Origin: Kitasatospora sp. NBC_01250
GTDB lineage: Bacteria; Actinomycetota; Actinomycetes; Streptomycetales; Streptomycetaceae
Length of the DNA stretch: 64,000 nucleotides
Assembly (NCBI RefSeq): GCF_036226465.1
Contig: NZ_CP108476.1
Span: forward strand, 4,154,001-4,218,000
Direction of reading: 5' to 3'
In this document: positions 1-7,997 of the stretch, in pieces
How the letters are laid out: each line of letters opens with the position of its first letter
Numbering within the stretch: position 1 is the first letter of the stretch
The notes under the pieces: generated by a model
The model's input: the letters and a program-made list of their open reading frames with translations, nothing else
Databases searched by the model: none
Told to the model about the DNA's origin: nothing
Program-made: the position numbers and the translations under genes

Positions 1-236
1 TTCTGGGCGGCCTGCCGGGTGACGCCCATGCTGCGGCCGATGTCGGTCCAGGAGGCGCCCGAGCGTCGGGCCTGGTCGACGAAGTGGCCGATCAGGTGGT
101 CGGCCACCTCGCCGAGGTGGTCCGCCGCGACGACCGCGTTGGAGAGCTGGGTCAGCGCATCGCCCTGGCCCTGCTTGATGGCCTCGATCAGGTCGTCGAG
201 GCGCACGGAGTACGTCTTGCGCGTGGAGTTCGCCAT
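1..236 (-). CDS. Clp N-terminal (Clp_N)-like protein, 5' end only
   Basis: Only the first 78 or so codons lie in the window; the gene runs off the left edge. The peptide starts MANSTRKTYSVRLDDLIEAI and continues through GEVADHLIGHFVDQARRSG and SWTDIGRSMGVTRQAAQ. That last stretch is a helix-turn-helix. From memory of the family, this N-terminus precedes a Clp_N repeat domain in Streptomyces proteins annotated as Clp protease N-terminal domain proteins; the Clp_N part itself is outside the window, so the name is an inference. The ATG at 236 has no ribosome site upstream and lies inside a 25-bp palindrome, which suggests a leaderless transcript or direct occlusion by a repressor. Confidence 0.65.
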   Translation of the reverse strand, partial: MANSTRKTYSVRLDDLIEAIKQGQGDALTQLSNAVVAADHLGEVADHLIGHFVDQARRSGASWTDIGRSMGVTRQAAQ

Positions 237-259
237 GTGTCAACCGTAGGTTGACACAT
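235..259. promoter_or_regulatory. 25-bp perfect palindrome, operator candidate
   Basis: The arms ATGTGTCAACC and GGTTGACACAT are perfect inverted repeats around a GTA centre. The site overlaps the start codon of the leftward Clp_N-like gene and contains a TTGACA hexamer that could serve as a -35 box. A second copy of the core sits 29 bp away, centre to centre. Confidence 0.6.
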
Positions 260-267
260 GGCGCGAC

Positions 268-284
268 GTCAACCGCCGGTTGAC
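268..284. promoter_or_regulatory. 17-bp palindrome, second operator of the pair
   Basis: GTCAACC and GGTTGAC flank GCC. The 7-bp arms and 3-nt spacer are the same design as the palindrome at 235-259, so one dimeric regulator probably binds both. It lies between the Clp_N-like gene and the small secreted peptide gene, both of which read leftward. Confidence 0.55.
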
Positions 285-304
285 ATCTTTCGATCGGACG
301 GAGC

Positions 305-532
305 CTAGCCGCCGAGCAGGCCCCCGGTCGTGCTGGTGGTCGCGCCGGCCTCGGGCGCACTGTGGTGGCCGCCGAGCAGGGGGTCGAGCACCGTGCTGTT
401 GCCGAGCAGATTCGGCGTCCTGCCGTCCCCGAGCGAGGTGGCCGCGTGGGCGGAGGGCGCCGCGAGGGAGGCCGCGAAACCGACGGCGAGGGAGGCGACG
501 GCGAGCATGCTGCGCTTCTTCATACCCGGCAC
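305..532 (-). CDS. small secreted peptide
   Basis: 75 codons from a GTG start; an ATG three codons in (523, MKKRSML) is an equally good start. The N-terminus is a classical Sec signal peptide: two lysines and an arginine, a hydrophobic Ala/Val/Leu core, and AHA-A at the likely cleavage site. This leaves a mature peptide of about 45 residues containing two similar LLGG/LLGN-type motifs and ending in GLLGG. No family is recognised. It lies between the Clp_N-like gene and the trypsin-NACHT-TPR gene, all on the same strand, but nothing in the sequence ties its function to theirs. The secretion call is firm; the role is unknown. Confidence 0.6.
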   Translation of the reverse strand: MPGMKKRSMLAVASLAVGFAASLAAPSAHAATSLGDGRTPNLLGNSTVLDPLLGGHHSAPEAGATTSTTGGLLGG

Positions 533-562
533 AACGAGCCGCGACCGACGGGGTCACGGCCC

Positions 563-3500
563 TCAGCCGCGCAGGCTCTCCCGGACCGCCACCGTCAGCG
601 GATGCCCGGCGCTCAGGTAGGTCAGGCACAACGCCAGGGTGCGCCCGGCCAGTTGGGCCGCCTCCACCGAGTCCCCGGCCGCCCAGTAGGCCTTCGCCAG
701 CTGATGACGGGTGCGCAGGGTGTCCGGGTGGCGCTCGCCCAGCAGCGCCCAGCGGTCGTTGAGCACCTCGCGCAGCAGCCCCAGCGCCTGCCTCGCGTCG
801 CCCACCCGCCGGGTGGCGACCCCCAGTTCGTGGCGCAGCGCGAGCGACTCGGGGTGCTGGTCGCCCACCGAGCGCCGGGCCCGCTCCAGCGTGCTGTGCA
901 GCAGGTCGAAGGCGAGCGCCGCCTCGCCCTGGTCGAGATAGGCAACCGCGAGATGACGGCGGGCGCTGAAGGTGGCGGGGTGCCGCTCGCCGAGCACCCG
1001 GGTGCGGGCCAGGTCGACGGCCTCCAGCAGCGGGACGGCCCGGAACAGGTCGCCCGCGTCCGCGTAGGCGGCGGCCAGCCGCAGGCTCGCGGTCAGAGTG
1101 GCGGGGTAGTCCTCACCGAGCGCGCGCACCGCATCCGCCTGGACCTGTTCGAGGGCGGCGATCGCCCGGGACAGGTCGCCGGCCTCGGCCAGCGCGGCGG
1201 CGGCGTCGGTGCGGATCACCAGGGTGATCGGGTGGTCCTCGCCGAGCGCGTGCTCGGCGTCCATCAGCAGCCACTCGAAGGTGGTGATCGCCTTGGCGAG
1301 CACGCCCGCGTCGCGCAGCGCGGCGGCGTGGCTGCCGCGGGCGGCCAGCGCCTCGCCGCTCTCCGGGCCGTGCAGGTCCTCGGTCTGCGCGGTGAGGTCC
1401 TCCAGCAGCGGGATCGCCTGGCCGATCGCGCCGGCCTGCAGATAGGCGGCGCCGAGCCGGCCGCGGATGTGCAGCAGGTCGGCGGCGGCGGGCGTGCCGG
1501 CGGCCGTGGTGCCGTCGCCCGCGCCGCCCTGCCCCGCACCGGTGGCGGCCTCGGCGTCGGCGAGCAGCTGCTGGTAGCGCGGCAGCGCGCCACTGAGCTG
1601 GCCGGAGTCGAGGTAGGCGTCGGCCAGCCGCAGCCGCGGACCGAAGGTGTCGGGGTGGCCGGGGCCCTTCACCGCCTCGGCAAGGGTGACCAGTTGCTCC
1701 AGCACCGGGATCGCCCGGGCCAGGTCGCCGGCCTCCTGGTAGGCGCGGGCCAGCACCTCGCGGGAGGCGAGCGCGTCGCGCGAGGAGTCGGGCGAGCCCT
1801 GTTCGGCCGCGATCCGGCTGTTGATCGCGGCCAGCCGGCTGAGCGCCTCCTCGCCGCCCATCCGTTCCAGCAGCCGGCAGACCAGCCAGAGCGGCAGGTC
1901 GGTGTCGGGGGTGAGCAGCGGCAGCAGGTCCTCGCCGATCGCGAACAGCCCCTGCCACTCGCGCTGTTCGTAGGCGGCCTCGGCCTCCACCGGGTAGAGC
2001 CGCAGCAGCGGCTCCACCCCGGCCAGCACCTCGGCGCGCACGTTCTCGGCCAGCACCGAGGCGTACGGCAGGCAGCTGGCGGTGACCAGCCGCATCCAGC
2101 GGGCCTCGCGCGGGTCGGGGCACTCGTCGGCGGCGACCAGCAGGCGGTGCAGCAGGCGGCCCCGGTCGCCGTGCGAGCAGTGGCCCACCGCCATCCGCAC
2201 CACGTCCGCCCAGTGCTCGTCGGCGGCCCGCCCGGCCAGCAGGCCGAAGTCCCGGTCCTGGGCGAACTCCAGGCCGGCCAGGTAGTCCTGGAAGGTGCGG
2301 TGGACGAATTCGAAGGTGTCCACGCTGGTCTCGGTGAGCAGGCCGGTGCGTTCCACCAGGTGCCGCAGCATCTGCTCGGCGTCCAGCCCGGCCCGGGCGG
2401 CGGGCAGGCTGGGCAGCACCTGGGCGATCTGGCGCAGCGCGTCGCTGCGGTCGCCCTCGTGCTGGCCGTTGAGCACCAGCCAGCGGGCCATCCGCTGCAA
2501 CGGCGCCAGCTGCTCCTCGCGCCCGTACTGGTAGCCGGCCGGTTCGACGGCCACCCGGCGCTGCTTGTCGCGGCGCAGCAGCAGCATGTCCAGGGCCAGT
2601 TCGTAGAGCTCCATCTTGCGGCGCGGCAGCGCGCCCTCCCAGTCGCGGTGCAGCGCGCAGATCATCGCGCACAGCAGCGGGCTGTCGGTGAGCAGCTCCA
2701 GCTCCGGCGACTGCCGCAGGGTGCGCCGCAGGATGTTCTTCATCCCACGGAACTGCTCCTCCAGCGCGGCGAGTTCGTCCTCGGTCAGCTGCTCGGGCGC
2801 GGTCGCCTCGGCGGCGGCGCGCTCGGCGGCCAGCGCCGCCTGGTGCCAGCGTTCGACGAAGCGGTTGCGGTCCCACTCGTCCATCGGGCAGAGCAGCAGT
2901 TCTTCGAAGCGCAGGTGGCTGAGCCACTGCGCGGGCACCCCGGAGGGGCGCACGGTGACCAGGGTGAAGCAGTTCGGGTAGGAGGCGAGCAGCTCGGCCA
3001 GCCACTCGCCGGCCTCGTCGCGCTCGCCCTGCGGGATCTCGTCCAGGCCGTCGACCAGCAGCACCGCCCGTCCGGCGGCGAAGAGCCGGTCCGCCCAGCC
3101 GGGCGGCTGGCTGTCGGCGACCGGGCTGCGGTCCATCGCCAGGAACTCGGCGGGCACCGGCTGCAGGTTGCGCAGCTGGAACATCGTGCGCAGCCGCAGC
3201 ACGAACGGAACCCGGTAGTTGAGTTCGGCCAGCTCGCCGACCAGGGTGCCGGCCACCGCGTTGACCGCGAGCCACTGCAGCAGGGTGGTCTTGCCGGAGC
3301 CCGCCTGGCCGCGCAGCAGGACCCGGCGGCGGCTCTTGAGCATGCCCTCCACCCGTCCGCGCCGCTCGGGCGGGCCGAGCAGGGTGTCCCCGGAGGGCAC
3401 GGCCGTGTTGCCGTAGCCGCGCCGGGGCGCCGGGGAGTCGGCGCTGCGCTGGGTGTCGGAGAGCTGGACGGCCTGCAGGCTCAGGTAGGCGGTGCCCAGG

Positions 3501-4279
3501 TCCCAGGGCAGCGACTGGGGCAGGCCGAAGATCTTCAGCCGGCCGTGCTCCTTGCCGATGCTGCGGGCGTACCGCTCCTCGAAGGCGGCGTCCTGGCGCT
3601 CCTGGGCCGAGATGCCCTGGATCCGGACCGGAGCGGGCAGCCGCCGGGCCAGCTGCCGGGTGAACTCCGGGGTGTCGAGCAGCGGGACGACCGGGACCAG
3701 GCCCAGCTGGGAGTGGCTCCAGACCTCGGGCGCGAGATCGGCGGTGGCCAGGCCCAGCAGCAGGCCGTTGAAGATCACCGGGGCGCCCGACATGCCCGAC
3801 CACGGGGAGTCGGCGCCGCCCACCGGGCCCGGCGGCTGGTGCTGGGTGGTCAGGGTGTGCCGGCCGGTGCCCAGGCCGGTGCCGGGAGCCAGCGTGCCGA
3901 CCAGCTGGTGGCTGCGCAGCACCCCGCCGTCCTCGCGGCCCGCAGCCGGGTAGCCGATCGCGTGGCAGAGCGGGACCGGGTCCAGTCCCTCGATCCGTCC
4001 CCAGTGCAGCGGGCTGAAGCCGGCCGCCACCTCCCGGCGGACCAGGTCGCCGGCGGCCAGCAGCAGCGTGACGTCCGCGCCGTCCAGCGGGGCGCGCCAC
4101 AGCGGGGTGCAGCGCACCCAGCCCCGGCCCCCGGGGACGGCGGCCTCGATCCGCACGGGTGCCGTCCCTTCGGGGGGCAGCAGATGCGCGACGGTCAGCA
4201 CCAGGCGGCCGGTGAGCAGCACGCCGCTGCCCTGGCCCGCCGCGCGGATCGCCGCGACCCGCTGGGCCGTCAGGCTCAA
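563..4279 (-). CDS. trypsin-like protease / NACHT NTPase / TPR fusion (STAND-type)
   Basis: 1238 residues in three parts. Residues 1-200 are a trypsin-like serine protease with a complete triad: His32 in TVAH, Asp69 in DGADVTLL and Ser164 in GMSGAP. Residues about 300-620 are a NACHT-class STAND NTPase with Walker A GQAGSGKTT (324-332) and Walker B LLVDGLDEIP (407-416). From about 830 to the end are TPR-like repeats carrying recurrent G-E-x-H-P-x-T motifs, as in tetratricopeptide sensor arms. The gene starts at a TTG that overlaps the upstream stop (TTGA), so it is translationally coupled to the trypco2 gene. Proteins of this plan are predicted biological-conflict effectors: the TPR arm senses, NACHT switches and the protease acts. 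The architecture is certain; the role is inferred from the family. Confidence 0.85.
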   Translation of the reverse strand: MSLTAQRVAAIRAAGQGSGVLLTGRLVLTVAHLLPPEGTAPVRIEAAVPGGRGWVRCTPLWRAPLDGADVTLLLAAGDLVRREVAAGFSPLHWGRIEGLDPVPLCHAIGYPAAGREDGGVLRSHQLVGTLAPGTGLGTGRHTLTTQHQPPGPVGGADSPWSGMSGAPVIFNGLLLGLATADLAPEVWSHSQLGLVPVVPLLDTPEFTRQLARRLPAPVRIQGISAQERQDAAFEERYARSIGKEHGRLKIFGLPQSLPWDLGTAYLSLQAVQLSDTQRSADSPAPRRGYGNTAVPSGDTLLGPPERRGRVEGMLKSRRRVLLRGQAGSGKTTLLQWLAVNAVAGTLVGELAELNYRVPFVLRLRTMFQLRNLQPVPAEFLAMDRSPVADSQPPGWADRLFAAGRAVLLVDGLDEIPQGERDEAGEWLAELLASYPNCFTLVTVRPSGVPAQWLSHLRFEELLLCPMDEWDRNRFVERWHQAALAAERAAAEATAPEQLTEDELAALEEQFRGMKNILRRTLRQSPELELLTDSPLLCAMICALHRDWEGALPRRKMELYELALDMLLLRRDKQRRVAVEPAGYQYGREEQLAPLQRMARWLVLNGQHEGDRSDALRQIAQVLPSLPAARAGLDAEQMLRHLVERTGLLTETSVDTFEFVHRTFQDYLAGLEFAQDRDFGLLAGRAADEHWADVVRMAVGHCSHGDRGRLLHRLLVAADECPDPREARWMRLVTASCLPYASVLAENVRAEVLAGVEPLLRLYPVEAEAAYEQREWQGLFAIGEDLLPLLTPDTDLPLWLVCRLLERMGGEEALSRLAAINSRIAAEQGSPDSSRDALASREVLARAYQEAGDLARAIPVLEQLVTLAEAVKGPGHPDTFGPRLRLADAYLDSGQLSGALPRYQQLLADAEAATGAGQGGAGDGTTAAGTPAAADLLHIRGRLGAAYLQAGAIGQAIPLLEDLTAQTEDLHGPESGEALAARGSHAAALRDAGVLAKAITTFEWLLMDAEHALGEDHPITLVIRTDAAAALAEAGDLSRAIAALEQVQADAVRALGEDYPATLTASLRLAAAYADAGDLFRAVPLLEAVDLARTRVLGERHPATFSARRHLAVAYLDQGEAALAFDLLHSTLERARRSVGDQHPESLALRHELGVATRRVGDARQALGLLREVLNDRWALLGERHPDTLRTRHQLAKAYWAAGDSVEAAQLAGRTLALCLTYLSAGHPLTVAVRESLRG

Positions 4280-4605
4280 TTGAAGCCCTCACGGCTGCCC
4301 AGGTCCGGGTTGCCCACCCGCACGCTGCCGTTGCTGACGACGTCCTTGGGGGTGAGGCTGACGGTGACCCGCTGGGTACGGGTGCGCCCGGCTGCCGCCT
4401 CGGCCTGGCCGGAGAGCACCCAGGCCCGCACCCGCCCGGCGGCCTTCACCTCACGGCGCAGCTCGACGTCGAACTCCAGCTCGACCGTGCCGACCTCGAA
4501 CTGGAAGCGCTCCCCCTCGGCGCGCTCGGCGGCCGACACCAGCTGCCGGCGGACGGCCTCGACCGCCTCCGCGAGTTCGATGTCCGCGAACCGGTCGTCG
4601 CTCAC
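4276..4605 (-). CDS. trypsin-co-occurring (trypco2) domain protein
   Basis: 109 residues from the GTG at 4605, chosen because GAGGAG lies 5 nt upstream; another GTG two codons earlier (4611) is possible. It starts with an amphipathic helix (ADIELAEAVEAVRRQL), then beta strands with the alternating pattern FEVGTVELEFDVELRREV, and a final strand RTQRVTVSLTP. This matches the trypco2 domain described beside trypsin-like proteases in actinobacterial conflict systems. It overlaps the protease-NACHT gene by 4 nt (TTGA), so the two are made together. It may be an adaptor, inhibitor or sensor for the protease; which one cannot be read from the sequence. Confidence 0.8.
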   Translation of the reverse strand: MSDDRFADIELAEAVEAVRRQLVSAAERAEGERFQFEVGTVELEFDVELRREVKAAGRVRAWVLSGQAEAAAGRTRTQRVTVSLTPKDVVSNGSVRVGNPDLGSREGFN

Positions 4606-4638
4606 TGGCACTCCTCGGGGGCCGCTGTTCGACGCTTC

Positions 4639-4665
4639 GTCAACTGATCACCCATCAGCGTTGAC
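4639..4665. promoter_or_regulatory. GTCAAC...GTTGAC inverted repeat upstream of the conflict module
   Basis: GTCAAC (4639-4644) and GTTGAC (4660-4665) flank a smaller inverted repeat, CTGAT/ATCAG, in the 76-nt gap upstream of the trypco2 gene. A third GTCAAC lies at 4681-4686. The half-sites match those of the palindromes at 235-284, but TTGAC is also a common -35 motif, so the shared-regulator reading is tentative. Confidence 0.35.
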
Positions 4666-4681
4666 GATGCCCGACGGACCG

Positions 4682-5839
4682 TCAACCCCCTTTCTCCAGA
4701 AGCTGGAGAAAGCCGCGGAAGGAGTCGGCGACCTGCCCGGCCGACCAGGCCAGCGAAGGCGTCAGCGCGGTCACCTCGGTCATCGACAGACCCGGCAGCC
4801 GGGTCTCCCACCAGCTGCCGAAGAGCGCGTCGCCGCTGGTCTCGGCGTGCCGCAGGGTCGCCTCGGCGAGGAGCTGTGGCGGGTGCGGCAGCCAGAGCTG
4901 GAACTGGTGGGTGTGCGGCGGATCGGGGTGCAGCCGCCCGCCCGGCACCTCGGACAGCACCTCGCGCAGCCCGTCCGCCAGGATCCGGGCCTGGGCCAGG
5001 TAGCCGGGCAGGCGCGGCAGTTCGCGATTGAGCGCGGCGAGCCCGGAGAGCGCGGCGGGCCACTGCTGGTAGAGCAGGCCGCCGTAGCGGTGGCGCCAGG
5101 CGACGGCCTCGCGCACCAGCTCGGGGTCACCGGCCAGCACCGCCCCGCTGATGCCGCCCAGCGCCTTGTAGAGCGAGACGTAGACCGAGTCGCCGAGCGC
5201 GGCGAGCCGGGCCAGCGGTCGGTTGTAGTGGGCGGCGGACTCCCAGAGCCGGGCGCCGTCCAGGTGCACCGCCGCGCCGCGGCGGCGGGCCGCGGCCACC
5301 AGCCCGGTCAGCTCGGACCACTCGGGCAGCACGAAGCCGGCCTCGCGCAGCGGCAGTTCGATCATCAGCACGCCGAAGGGTTCGTCGAACGCGGTCAGTT
5401 CGGCGGCGGTGGGCAGCCGGCCGGCGGCGGTGGGCCAGACCGTCTCCAGGCCGGTGAGGCGGCGGTAGGCGTGGCGCTCGCGGGTCTCCAGGTGGAACTG
5501 CGGGTGGGCGGCGACCACCTGGCTGCCGCGCCGGCGGGCCCAGCAGCGCAGCGCGACCTGCTGGGCCATGGTGCCGGTGGGGAAGAACACGGCGGCGGGC
5601 TTGCCGAGCAGGTCGGCCACCCGGCACTCCAGTTCGGCGACCACGCCGTCGCCGTAGGTGTCGGGACGCTCCTGCGGGCCGACCACGGCACGGGCGTCGG
5701 CGCCCAGTTCGGCGAGGCGCTCGTGCAGGGTGACCGGGCGCGGCCCGGAGAGGATCCGGCGACTGGAGCGCCACCGGGCGAAACGCTGGTCCTGCGGGTC
5801 GAGCACCGGATCCGATGGGCCGTTCGACTCGTCCGTCAT
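4682..5839 (-). CDS. threonine aldolase-family PLP lyase
   Basis: 385 residues from the ATG at 5839 (MTDESNGPSDPV); an in-frame ATG at 5854 is an alternative, and neither has an ideally placed ribosome site. The fold-type I PLP features are clear: FFPTGTMAQQ near the cofactor phosphate, HLDGARLWES with the pyridine-binding Asp, and SLYKALGG with the Schiff-base lysine. This is the beta-eliminating lyase / low-specificity L-threonine aldolase family, which cleaves threonine or related beta-hydroxy amino acids to glycine and an aldehyde. It lies divergent from the M23 peptidase gene and upstream of the conflict module on the same strand, and is probably independent of both. Confidence 0.8.
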   Translation of the reverse strand: MTDESNGPSDPVLDPQDQRFARWRSSRRILSGPRPVTLHERLAELGADARAVVGPQERPDTYGDGVVAELECRVADLLGKPAAVFFPTGTMAQQVALRCWARRRGSQVVAAHPQFHLETRERHAYRRLTGLETVWPTAAGRLPTAAELTAFDEPFGVLMIELPLREAGFVLPEWSELTGLVAAARRRGAAVHLDGARLWESAAHYNRPLARLAALGDSVYVSLYKALGGISGAVLAGDPELVREAVAWRHRYGGLLYQQWPAALSGLAALNRELPRLPGYLAQARILADGLREVLSEVPGGRLHPDPPHTHQFQLWLPHPPQLLAEATLRHAETSGDALFGSWWETRLPGLSMTEVTALTPSLAWSAGQVADSFRGFLQLLEKGG

Positions 5840-6158
5840 CCCTCGATGGTCCATCAGCCGCGCGGTGCGGGGAATGCCCGTGCCGGGACTGCTCGATGGC
5901 GGGCCGGGGTGGGCCTTGTCACAGCCCGGAAGCCTGATACGAACCGGCGTAGTAGGTCGTGAGCGATCGGTCGCCGATCTGATCAATGGACCAATCCGCC
6001 GATCGCCTGAAAATTTCAGACGCCTCGCACTACACACCGTCGTAGCTGATCGGATTTCGCTACCACCTCACCGACGGTAAAGCTGTAGGGCCCCCCGCCG
6101 CGTGCGCCCCCAAGGCCGGCTCCGCGCTGCCCCGAACCACTGCGAGGTCGAGCACACG
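5840..6158. other. 319-nt divergent intergenic region
   Basis: This region lies between the threonine aldolase and M23 peptidase genes, which read away from each other. A rightward promoter is possible at 5916-5943 (TTGTCA, 16 nt, TACGAA). The last 70 nt before the M23 start are GC-rich and could form leader structures. I looked for a c-di-AMP (ydaO-type) riboswitch, which precedes some actinobacterial wall-hydrolase genes, and could not identify its conserved elements. Confidence 0.35.
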
Positions 6159-7043
6159 ATGTCCTTCCAGCCCCGTTCCGACGCCCGCTCAGCCGCCCGT
6201 TCCGCCGTCCTGCGCCTGACCGTCCTGCGCACCCGGCTGGGCCACGGCCGCCACGCGCGCCCGCGGCTGGTGCGGCGCCCGGCCCTGCCCTGGCCGGATC
6301 CGTACGCCGTCTTCCGCGGCCCGCACCGGCGCAAGGCGGTCTCCGCCACCGTGGCGGGCGCGGCGCTGCTCGGGGTGGCGGTGTCGGCGGTGCCGGGCAG
6401 CGCGGTGGCGCAGACCGTGCGCCCGACCACGCCCGGCAGCTCCGCGTTCAGCACCGCCCACGAGGCGGCGCCCTTCGACAACCTGGTGCAGGTGGCCGCC
6501 GCGCGTCCGTACCGGCCGGCGGCCGGCTGGAAGGACCTGCAGCTGGCCGTCACGGTCGCGGGGAACCTGGCCCCGGCCACCCCCGCCGCACCGCAGCCGG
6601 CACCGCCGGCCCAGCCGGCCGCGGCCACGCCGCCGGACTGGTCGGCACCGGTGCCCGGGGCACGGATCAGCTACCTCTTCGGCACCCCCGACACCGGCTA
6701 CGCGGCCGGCTACCACACCGGGGTGGACTTCGCCGTCGACGCGGGCACGCCCGTGCACGCGGTCGGCGCGGCCACCGTGGTCTCGGCCGCCTGGGACGGG
6801 GCCTACGGGAAGGAGGTGGTGCTGCGGCTGGCGGACGGCCGGTTCGCGCAGTACGCGCACCTGTCGCGGCTGGACGTCGCCCCGGGGCAGCGGGTGGGCG
6901 CCGGGCAGCTGGTCGGGGCCTCCGGCAGCACGGGCAACTCCACCGGGCCGCACCTGCACTTCGAGATCCGCACCGTCGACACCTACGGCGCGGTGGTGGA
7001 CCCGGTCAGGTACCTGACGGCGCACGGGGTGGACGACCTCTGA
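6159..7043 (+). CDS. M23 (LytM) family peptidase, secreted or membrane-anchored
   Basis: 294 residues. The first 55 residues are Arg-rich and cytoplasmic, followed by a hydrophobic segment at about 60-80 ending near GSAVAQ that may be a signal anchor or a late signal peptide. A Pro/Ala linker (about 130-160) leads to the M23 domain with zinc ligands His186 and Asp190 in YHTGVDF and His267 in the HLHFE motif (265-269), plus the catalytic-type YAH at 232-234. All ligands are present, so it should be an active endopeptidase cutting peptidoglycan cross-bridges. The ATG at 6159 was chosen over an upstream in-frame ATG because it follows GAGGTCGAG at a workable distance. Confidence 0.85.
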   Translation: MSFQPRSDARSAARSAVLRLTVLRTRLGHGRHARPRLVRRPALPWPDPYAVFRGPHRRKAVSATVAGAALLGVAVSAVPGSAVAQTVRPTTPGSSAFSTAHEAAPFDNLVQVAAARPYRPAAGWKDLQLAVTVAGNLAPATPAAPQPAPPAQPAAATPPDWSAPVPGARISYLFGTPDTGYAAGYHTGVDFAVDAGTPVHAVGAATVVSAAWDGAYGKEVVLRLADGRFAQYAHLSRLDVAPGQRVGAGQLVGASGSTGNSTGPHLHFEIRTVDTYGAVVDPVRYLTAHGVDDL

Positions 7044-7055
7044 GCGGCCGCGGAC

Positions 7056-7079
7056 GGCGCCGTGCGGGGACACGGCGCC
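7056..7079. terminator. hairpin between convergent M23 and TetR genes
   Basis: GGCGCCGTG and CACGGCGCC pair perfectly around a 6-nt loop in the 57-nt gap between two converging genes. There is no U tract, as is usual for actinomycete terminators. Confidence 0.5.
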
Positions 7080-7100
7080 CGCGGGGCTCGCCGTGCGCGG

Positions 7101-7730
7101 TCAGCCCACCGCGCAGTCCTCGCGCGGCCCGATCCGGCCGGCGATCTCCAGCGCCACCGTGAGCGCGGCCGCCATCGCCTCCTCCTCGCTGGTGGCCCGC
7201 GCGGAGTCCAGCGGCGGCAGGCCGCTCCCCTCGTCCGGGTCGTGCTTGAGCAGGAAGAACGCCGAGTTGACCGAGAAGAGCGCCATGGTGGCGCGCAGCC
7301 GGTCCTCGAACGAGGCGCCCGGACCGTGCACCATGCGGACCATCCGCAGCATCCGGATCTTGAACTCCAGCCCGGCCGGCAGGTCGCGCAGCGCAGGCTG
7401 GTTGTCGTGGAAGAAGCGCAGCAGCGGCGCCCGCTCGGCCATGCCCGCCGCGAACCGCCGCACCAGCTCGTCGCGCACCTCGGGCGTCCAGGACTGCTGC
7501 TCGCCCCAGCTGATCGCCTCGTCGATCGGGGCGGCCATGCTCTGCACGATGCCGTGGACGATGTCGTCCTTGGTCTTGAAGTGGTAGTACAACGCGGCCT
7601 TGGTCACCCCGAGCCGGTCGGCGATCTCGCGCAGCGAGGTCTTCTCGTAGCCCTGCTCGGCGAACAGCTCCAGCGCGACCGAGATGATGCGCGCGCGGGT
7701 GCCACTGCGGGGGCTCTGCGACGTACTCAT
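7101..7730 (-). CDS. TetR-family transcriptional regulator
   Basis: 209 residues. The N-terminal helix-turn-helix is typical: TRARIISVALELFAEQGYEKTSL, REIADRLGVTKAALYYHFKTKDD. The C-terminal ligand domain carries no diagnostic motif. The gene is divergent from the DHA2 drug exporter at 7998, with a 267-nt shared regulatory region that holds an 18-bp inverted repeat at 7885-7902. The usual arrangement is repression of the exporter, and often of itself, relieved by a small-molecule substrate of the pump. The ATG at 7730 is preceded by AGGAAG. Confidence 0.85.
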   Translation of the reverse strand: MSTSQSPRSGTRARIISVALELFAEQGYEKTSLREIADRLGVTKAALYYHFKTKDDIVHGIVQSMAAPIDEAISWGEQQSWTPEVRDELVRRFAAGMAERAPLLRFFHDNQPALRDLPAGLEFKIRMLRMVRMVHGPGASFEDRLRATMALFSVNSAFFLLKHDPDEGSGLPPLDSARATSEEEAMAAALTVALEIAGRIGPREDCAVG

Positions 7731-7884
7731 GGCTTCCTGGCCTGCCTAGTTAGCTGCTGAGGGGACCCGGAGGCCGGGCCGTGCCCAGCCTCCCGTACGG
7801 ACATTCTCACCGGTACGCACCGACGGGGCCGAATTCGGCTTGACGCCCGGCTTACCCAGACCTTACCGTGCCAGCTGACAAACA

Positions 7885-7902
7885 ACTAGCCGGTCGGCAA
7901 GT
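7885..7902. promoter_or_regulatory. inverted repeat in the TetR/exporter intergenic region
   Basis: ACTAGCCG and CGGCAAGT are inverted 8-bp arms with one mismatch around GT. The size and position, about 95 nt upstream of the exporter start, fit a TetR operator. Confidence 0.45.
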
Positions 7903-7997
7903 AAGCTTTCCGCTCCACCACATCAGTCACCGCAGTCAGCAGCCGACACCAAGAGGGCCGCGAGTCGCGGACCAGACGCGCTTCCGGGAGATGCACC

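Noticed and set aside
362..5962. A 1866-codon open frame on the + strand
   Set aside because: It is antisense to the trypsin-NACHT-TPR, trypco2 and threonine aldolase genes. Its protein is a Gln/Gly/Arg/Val-rich low-complexity chain typical of GC-rich antisense frames, while the opposite strand has intact catalytic motifs.
5916..6158. c-di-AMP riboswitch upstream of the M23 peptidase
   Set aside because: Attractive because disA is nearby and such switches precede wall hydrolase genes, but the conserved sequence elements were not found by eye. A covariance-model search would decide.
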